A DNA stretch of 28,007 bases, taken from NCBI RefSeq assembly GCF_000485595.1, contig NW_014577070.1, positions 400,768 to 428,774 on the forward strand, written 5' to 3'. Source of the stretch: Priapulus caudatus. Its lineage: Eukaryota; Priapulida; Priapulimorpha; Priapulimorphida; Priapulidae. Positions within the stretch are counted from its first letter, which is position 1. Every line of letters starts with the position of its first letter. Under the pieces are notes generated by a model. It saw only the letters and a program-made list of their open reading frames with translations. It did no database searches and had not been told where the DNA came from. The translations under genes and the position numbers were made by a program. Shown piece by piece: positions 23,823 through 28,007 of this stretch.

Positions 23823-24127
23823 TCCCCCAGGGTACTGCCTATATGTCCAGGTACTGCCTATATGTCCAGGTACTGCCCTATGTCCCCCTGGGACTGTACC
23901 TTGGGCCTGAGTACGGTCCGGTATACCAGAACGTACCCTGGTACTATCTAATATGCCGGACCGTACCTCGCCTACTCCACTAACGAGTCTAGGGAGTCGC
24001 CTACGCCTACTCCCTAACCCTAACCCTAACCCTAACCCTAACCATATTAGATAGTTACCAGGGTACATTCCGGTATACCGGACTGTACCCAGGGTATGTT
24101 CTGGCAGTACCCTGGGGGACATAGACC
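23815..24127. mobile_element. About 310-bp palindromic element with CCCTAA loop
   Basis: The left end GGTCTATGTCCCCCAGGGTA is complemented by the right end TACCCTGGGGGACATAGACC. Inner arms also match (GGTCCGGTATACCAGAACGT against the complement of ACATTCCGGTATACCGGACT, and ACTATCTAATATG). The left arm holds a 19-bp tandem duplication (TATATGTCCAGGTACTGCC) near 23840-23878. A CCCTAA tract (24012-24043) lies near the centre. Confidence 0.85.
24012..24043 (-). repeat. Interstitial telomere-like tract inside the palindrome
   Basis: About five CCCTAA units. Confidence 0.95.
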
Positions 24128-25100
24128 CTATGAGCGCCACTGAAAGTGGCACTGTGTGTGACGTCTGTGACACTGACAGGGCAAGGACATTCTACCGTAT
24201 AAATCCATCTAATTCTTATCTATCATTAAATCCAATATAAAGGCTGCACATACCAATTATTGATTTGTGTAACCCCAACTCCATTATTATTATATTATTT
24301 ATTATACACGTGCCGTGTATCTCTGTTTAATTTCTCAGACTCAACTTTAACTTGCTAGTAGTAGGCCTAGGTAAGTAGTAACTAGTATTAACTATTATTG
24401 CAATATTGGGCTGACAGACAGTGATTAGCATTAGGCTACTGCCATTGCCAGCTTTAGGCGGCCCAAGCCTAGACGTGATGCGGCCATGATGCCGAGGCTC
24501 GCCGAGGATTGACACTTTGTGTCTTCCAATCACAGTCTACGCCGCGCCCCTATCTTATAACTTTTAGGTATAATACCATTAAAGCATGGAATCGCCGATC
24601 TCAGGAACTAGGGCATTCTGCTAGGCTAGAACAGTTTCCTACGATAGAGTTTGGCACAAATACGAAAATAACACGCTGTTTAGCGCACTGCGCTACGTCC
24701 TTAAGTTGCATTTTGGCATCTCCGTAATGACAATAAGCCCCGCCTTCTTCGTTGATGGACACGGAATGGGGCGTCAACGACGTGTCCCGTTACTGCGTGT
24801 AGGTGTTTCGTGAGACTAGCTGTTTGCTTTTCGTAAATAATGAAAATTGAAATGCCCGGCCGATGCATTTCGCATCGAACAAGAAAATTTTCTGCATTTT
24901 CACTCGCTGTCGGAAGTGCCATCTCTTGGATGTTTTATACCATTGTATTTGTTTTGTTCATATTAAATTCTAATCTTTTTGATTCAGCAAATCTGGAGCA
25001 TGACTGAGCGATTTTTGTTACTGTTTTATAATCTCCATTTCCTAGAATATCATCCATATATAATCATTGTCATCTTCTAAAACTGCAGACCATCCGCTGA
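24128..25100. other. Intergenic, nothing recognised
   Basis: No convincing gene. A short frame near 24560-24640 includes TIKAWN, which faintly recalls the end of LINE reverse transcriptase reading frames, but is too short to call. Confidence 0.5.
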
Positions 25101-25153
25101 CCGCTGTGGAGACGTGCGCCGGGCCTCGAATTTGGCGCACGTCTCCCCTGCGG
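25101..25153. repeat. GC-rich hairpin
   Basis: 20-bp arms at 25101-25120 and 25134-25153, the inner 12 perfect (GAGACGTGCGCC and complement), 13-nt loop. It lies in a short GC- and CpG-rich island (25090-25240) within AT-rich DNA. Confidence 0.8.
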
Positions 25154-25884
25154 ACAGCGCTTCATACTTGAACATCCCCGCGGTCGCGTGCGCATATCCC
25201 GCGGAACTGCGCGTCTCATCCGCGCGCAGCGCTTAGGATCAACAGCAAAGCTGTGCCATGCAATCTTGTATCATGTCTCTCTGGTTTAGCACCCCGGATT
25301 AGTTTATCCTGCTGTCAGGAATTATAACGAAGTTGGTGGGTAATATCTAATGAGTGTGATATCTAGTTGGTGCTGCGACCTACATTGAAGTAGTAGTACC
25401 AAGGTTCAATGGTTCTATTAGTCTTCTACTACAGTCTACTACTACTACTTCTACTATAAGTCGTCGACTACTAGTACATCTGTGGTTTAATTCACAGGTT
25501 TTGCTGTGTAGCAATACTAACTCCTATACGTTCGGTTTGTAGCATGTTGAACAATGGTAAGTACTGTTGCTGCAGGTGAAAATGGGATGTATAGTGACGT
25601 CATATACATATTCAACATCCAAAGATTGAAATTAACAAGTTCTTTAGCTGGGGCAGCTAAATACTCGACAAGTCATAACATTGACTTCCACAATACTTTT
25701 TAAGCATTTTTGAATTAACATAATGTGGATTGATTAAGGGGCTGTTTATAATTATCAACACTAACACGATTTTGCAGTCTATGCGCTATTTGGGGTGGGG
25801 GAAGGCGCATTTCACACACTTTGCCAATAGATAGCATATCAGTAGTTAAATGACAACTGATACCTTCCTGGTAGTTGGGCTTCA
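25154..25884. other. Intergenic, nothing firm
   Basis: CpG-rich to about 25240, then AT-rich with a run of TACTAC-type trinucleotides near 25425-25475. No gene recognised. Confidence 0.5.
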
Positions 25885-26709
25885 GGGCCGGACACACCAG
25901 GCGATTGCATCGGATCGGGCGAGGCAATTCGCCGTGAAAATCGCGCTGGTGTGTCCACTCAATCGCCGCCGATTTCATCGCCCCGATGCCATCGGCCGAT
26001 CCATCGCACAGATCAAAACGTTTGATATTATCGCCCGATGCCAATCGGCCGATGCCCATCGCCTGATGCAATCGCCTGTGTGTCCGCGACCGGCGATAAC
26101 ATCGCGCCGATTGTACAATTCATCAGCACAATCAGAGTTGTTCAATGATCTGACGTAATTCGACCAAAATGGCAGACTTCATGGAGCAGGAGATAATTCA
26201 TCTCAATAATTATTAAATTACTCCATGCGTCGTCGAACGACCAACCCAGGGTTTAACGCCAGTGGGTACGGTTCTCCCAACGTTTACTGCGCTTACCTTG
26301 TTCGTCGTAAAAGTCGTGATATAAACTGCCATTGCAATGGCAAAGTTTCCGTTTTTTCTTATTTATTTTCTTTCTGGAGCGCTGCATTTTGTTGGTTACC
26401 CCCACTCTCTTTCTCTCTTTCTCGCACTCCCACGTCGGTCTTCATCTCCTCTCTCTCTCGTCTCGCTCTCTCCTCGAATTCTCTCTCTCGTCCTCTCTCT
26501 CTCTCTCTCTCTCGTCTCTCATCTCTCCGTCTCTCTCTCTCCGGCACTGGCGGCCGGCGCAAGAATCGGGCGCGATGCCAATCGCCCGTGCAATCGCCTG
26601 GTGTGTCCACGACTGCGCGATAGAACGGGCGATGCCATCGCCCGATGCATCGCGATGCCATCGCCCCGATGCCATCGCCCGATGCAATCGCGCCTGGTGT
26701 GTCCGGCCC
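25885..26709. mobile_element. 825-bp TIR transposon derivative with subterminal ATCGCCCGATG repeats
   Basis: The ends are GGGCCGGACACACCAGGCG and, inverted, the same; similarity goes on into GATTGCATCGG. The motif GCCTGGTGTGTCC or its complement recurs near 25946, 26078, 26597 and at both ends, and both subterminal zones hold many ATCGCCCGATGCC units. The middle (26100-26400) has a short frame starting MADFMEQE at 26169, a possible relic of an N-terminus, and a (CT)n tract. Flanking TCA/TTA could be a diverged 3-bp target duplication as in PIF/Harbinger, but this is weak. Confidence 0.75.
26400..26545. repeat. (CT)n-rich tract inside the transposon
   Basis: Long polypyrimidine run with CTCTCT repeats. 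It generates spurious Ser/Leu- or Arg/Glu-rich frames on both strands. Confidence 0.95.
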
Positions 26710-26712
26710 TTA

Positions 26713-26864
26713 ACGCTCCATTATGAGTGTTCTCAACTTTGATATCATTAATGATTAATGATTGATAATCCTAACCCTAACCCTAACCCTAGCCCTAACC
26801 CTAACCTTAACCTAAATGACATTAAACCACAAACTAATATATGGGAACACTCCTAATGGAGTAT
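26713..26864. mobile_element. Small inverted-repeat element with telomere-like core
   Basis: CTCCATTATGAGTGTTCTC at 26716-26734 and GGGAACACTCCTAATGGAG at 26843-26861 are complements with two mismatches. A CCCTAA tract lies between. It starts within a few bases of the end of the preceding transposon. Confidence 0.75.
26770..26815 (-). repeat. Interstitial telomere-like tract
   Basis: About seven CCCTAA units with variants (CCCTAG, CCTTAA). Confidence 0.93.
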
Positions 26865-27037
26865 CACCGCCGGTAGTGTGTGTGGAAAATTCCATTTTAT
26901 CTTCATTAATGGTGGTGGGTGGTCCTTAGAAAGTGTATGATGCGTGACACTGCTGACGATATTATATTGTTAACGGCCTGAATGTAGACTTTACAATTTG
27001 CTGATTTACACAACAATTATTCCTTATTTCTTTTCAG

Positions 27038-27489
27038 GGTTTTTAAAGTTCGTTCGGTGACAAACAATCATCTATCATGTCAATGGGGCGAACTATGTTT
27101 TCACTCAAGAGGGTCCCCTCAATACCATAAGCACTAACAGAGATGCAACTCAGTGTGTTGTAGCTGGTCGTAATGGTACATTTCACATTTCTATCAGTAA
27201 TCTGTTTCATAGTACTTGGAATATAATTGGTAGGGGCTTATATATTTTTTTAGAGCCATCAAAAATGTGTTAACAGTTTTTATCGATACGCTTGTTCGCA
27301 AAAGTAATCATTATTTTTCGGTGTATTGTATTTGAGCCTACGTTAATAATTATGACTTTTTGTTTTTACAGTTTCTTAAAATATTCTCAATATGAGGATG
27401 AGGAATTGTGGAGAAGAAGAGTTTGAGAGTAGGCAAAATAAAATTTGAACCTCAGCTGTACTGATGGTTGTATGCGAATCCAATTGAAG
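27038..27489 (+). pseudogene. WDR24: WDR24-like first two exons with frame breaks (pseudogene or unpolished sequence)
   Basis: Block A is 27038-27175: acceptor TTTCTTTTCAG, ATG at 27077 (MSMGRTMF), then after a one-base frame change near 27101 the sequence TQEGPLNTISTNRDATQCVV and AGRN, ending at donor G|GTACAT. Block B is 27372-27489: acceptor TTTTTACAG, then pieces KIFSI, EDEE, VEKKSLRVGK, NLNLSCTD and NPIE in changing registers, with in-frame stops if read straight; donor AAG|GTGAGA. In order these match the N-terminus of WDR24 (human: CRDAAQVVVAGRSIFKIY, EEEQFVEKLNLRVGR, LNLSCADVVW). WDR24 is a WD40/RING subunit of GATOR2, which activates mTORC1 at lysosomes in response to amino acids. 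Introns are kept, so this is not a processed copy. A possible third exon starts at 27601 but is not recognisable. CDK12 lies head-to-head about 4.6 kb away. Confidence 0.7.
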
Positions 27490-27850
27490 GTGAGAATAAC
27501 CCATCAATTTTTCTTCCCACATTTGTTCAGATCTTGTCATGTTTACCTTAATGATTACATGTAATATTACTTTACAAACTAACAGTCTCATATCTTGCAG
27601 CAAAGCATACACGGATTGTGTTCTTATTGTGCCGGTGGTCACCGAAATATATCACCACACAGTAGCCCTAACAGCTTTATGTGTTTAATTACTAATTCCT
27701 ACTGTTTTTTTTTCTCATTTTGTATTAATTCCATTGCACTTGTGCCAATCTGAGCATACGCACAGCTTGACAACACAATACCAACTAAAGCAGAGGGCAC
27801 TCACGGAGAGGTGCATACCTCCGCCAGCATGTAACATGTATGTGTTACGA
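27490..27850. other. Intron or flank of the WDR24-like locus
   Basis: A good acceptor (CATATCTTGCAG, ending 27600) is followed by sequence I could not match to WDR24 with confidence. AT-rich after 27660. Confidence 0.4.
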
Positions 27851-27975
27851 GCTGGCTTGCTGCTGGCTGCTGCTGACTGACTCGCTGCTCGCTGGTGGCG
27901 CTGCTGACTCGCTGCTCGCTTGGTGGTTGCTGCTGACTCACTCGCCTGCTGCTGACTCGCCGCTCGCTGACAGTC
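27851..27975. repeat. GCTGCTGACTCGCTGCTCGC low-complexity tandem tract
   Basis: Irregular repeats of GCTGCTGACTCGCTGCTCGC with variable spacing, close to the window end. Confidence 0.85.
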
Positions 27976-28007
27976 GACGCGCTATAGATCGCGCCAGCGC
28001 GGACTGG

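Noticed and set aside
24509-24727. Frame with RYNTIKAWNRRS resembling the end of LINE reverse transcriptases
   Set aside because: Only a few residues match a common pattern, and no upstream polymerase motifs are present.
26225-26742. Overlapping Ser/Leu-rich and Arg/Glu-rich frames
   Set aside because: Produced by the (CT)n tract and ATCGCCC repeats; only the short MADFMEQE stretch is kept as a speculative relic.
27376-27642. Minus-strand frame of 88 codons
   Set aside because: It lies opposite the WDR24-like block, which has splice borders and residue similarity on the plus strand.

Overview
The window is animal nuclear DNA. It holds one complete, intron-split gene on the minus strand, many short non-autonomous mobile elements, and several interstitial (TTAGGG)n tracts, which is the ancestral bilaterian telomere repeat. 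The repeat landscape (tetranucleotide ACGG tails, short inverted-repeat elements, foldback hairpins) suggests a marine invertebrate. I cannot name the species from the sequence.

The main gene spans about 22.4 kb down to 6.3 kb on the minus strand and is a CDK12/CDK13-type transcriptional cyclin-dependent kinase. I could join nine coding exons with GT..AG borders and matching phases at every junction: 20301-20878, 18296-18982, 17955-18094, 17625-17795, 13970-14159, 13423-13581, 11964-12158, 11371-11502 and 7295-10451. The joined CDS is 5409 nt, an exact multiple of three, giving 1802 residues. The protein has an N-terminal Arg/Ser-rich region, a complete kinase domain with a PITAVRE helix, HRD, DFG and T-loop, the CDK12-type C-terminal extension (DCHE then SKKRRK), and a disordered tail of about 1030 residues ending in RG repeats. 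A 5'UTR exon is likely near 22250-22400, and a poly(A) signal lies at 6346-6351.

Layout. 1-6330 is gene-free: minisatellites, hairpins, a foldback element at 2570-3265, a degenerate tandem array with nuclear-receptor-like half-sites (3892-4535), an inverted-repeat element containing TTAGGG repeats (4842-5150), and a TA-flanked MITE (5515-5920). 6330-22400 is CDK12. Its introns carry two hAT-type MITEs and two copies of a foldback family with long complementary arms. 22400-27000 has no gene; it contains two complex telomere-repeat/inverted-repeat structures and an 825-bp TIR element. At 27038-27489, on the plus strand, there are two exon-like blocks that closely match the start of WDR24 (a GATOR2 WD40 subunit), but the reading frame changes register repeatedly. 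This is either a pseudogene or badly polished sequence. The window ends in a GCTGCTGACTC low-complexity tract.

The most noteworthy pattern is that every TTAGGG-type tract I found lies inside an inverted-repeat structure, which suggests a family of hairpin or foldback elements carrying telomere-like DNA. All calls come from reading the sequence; no database or folding program was run.
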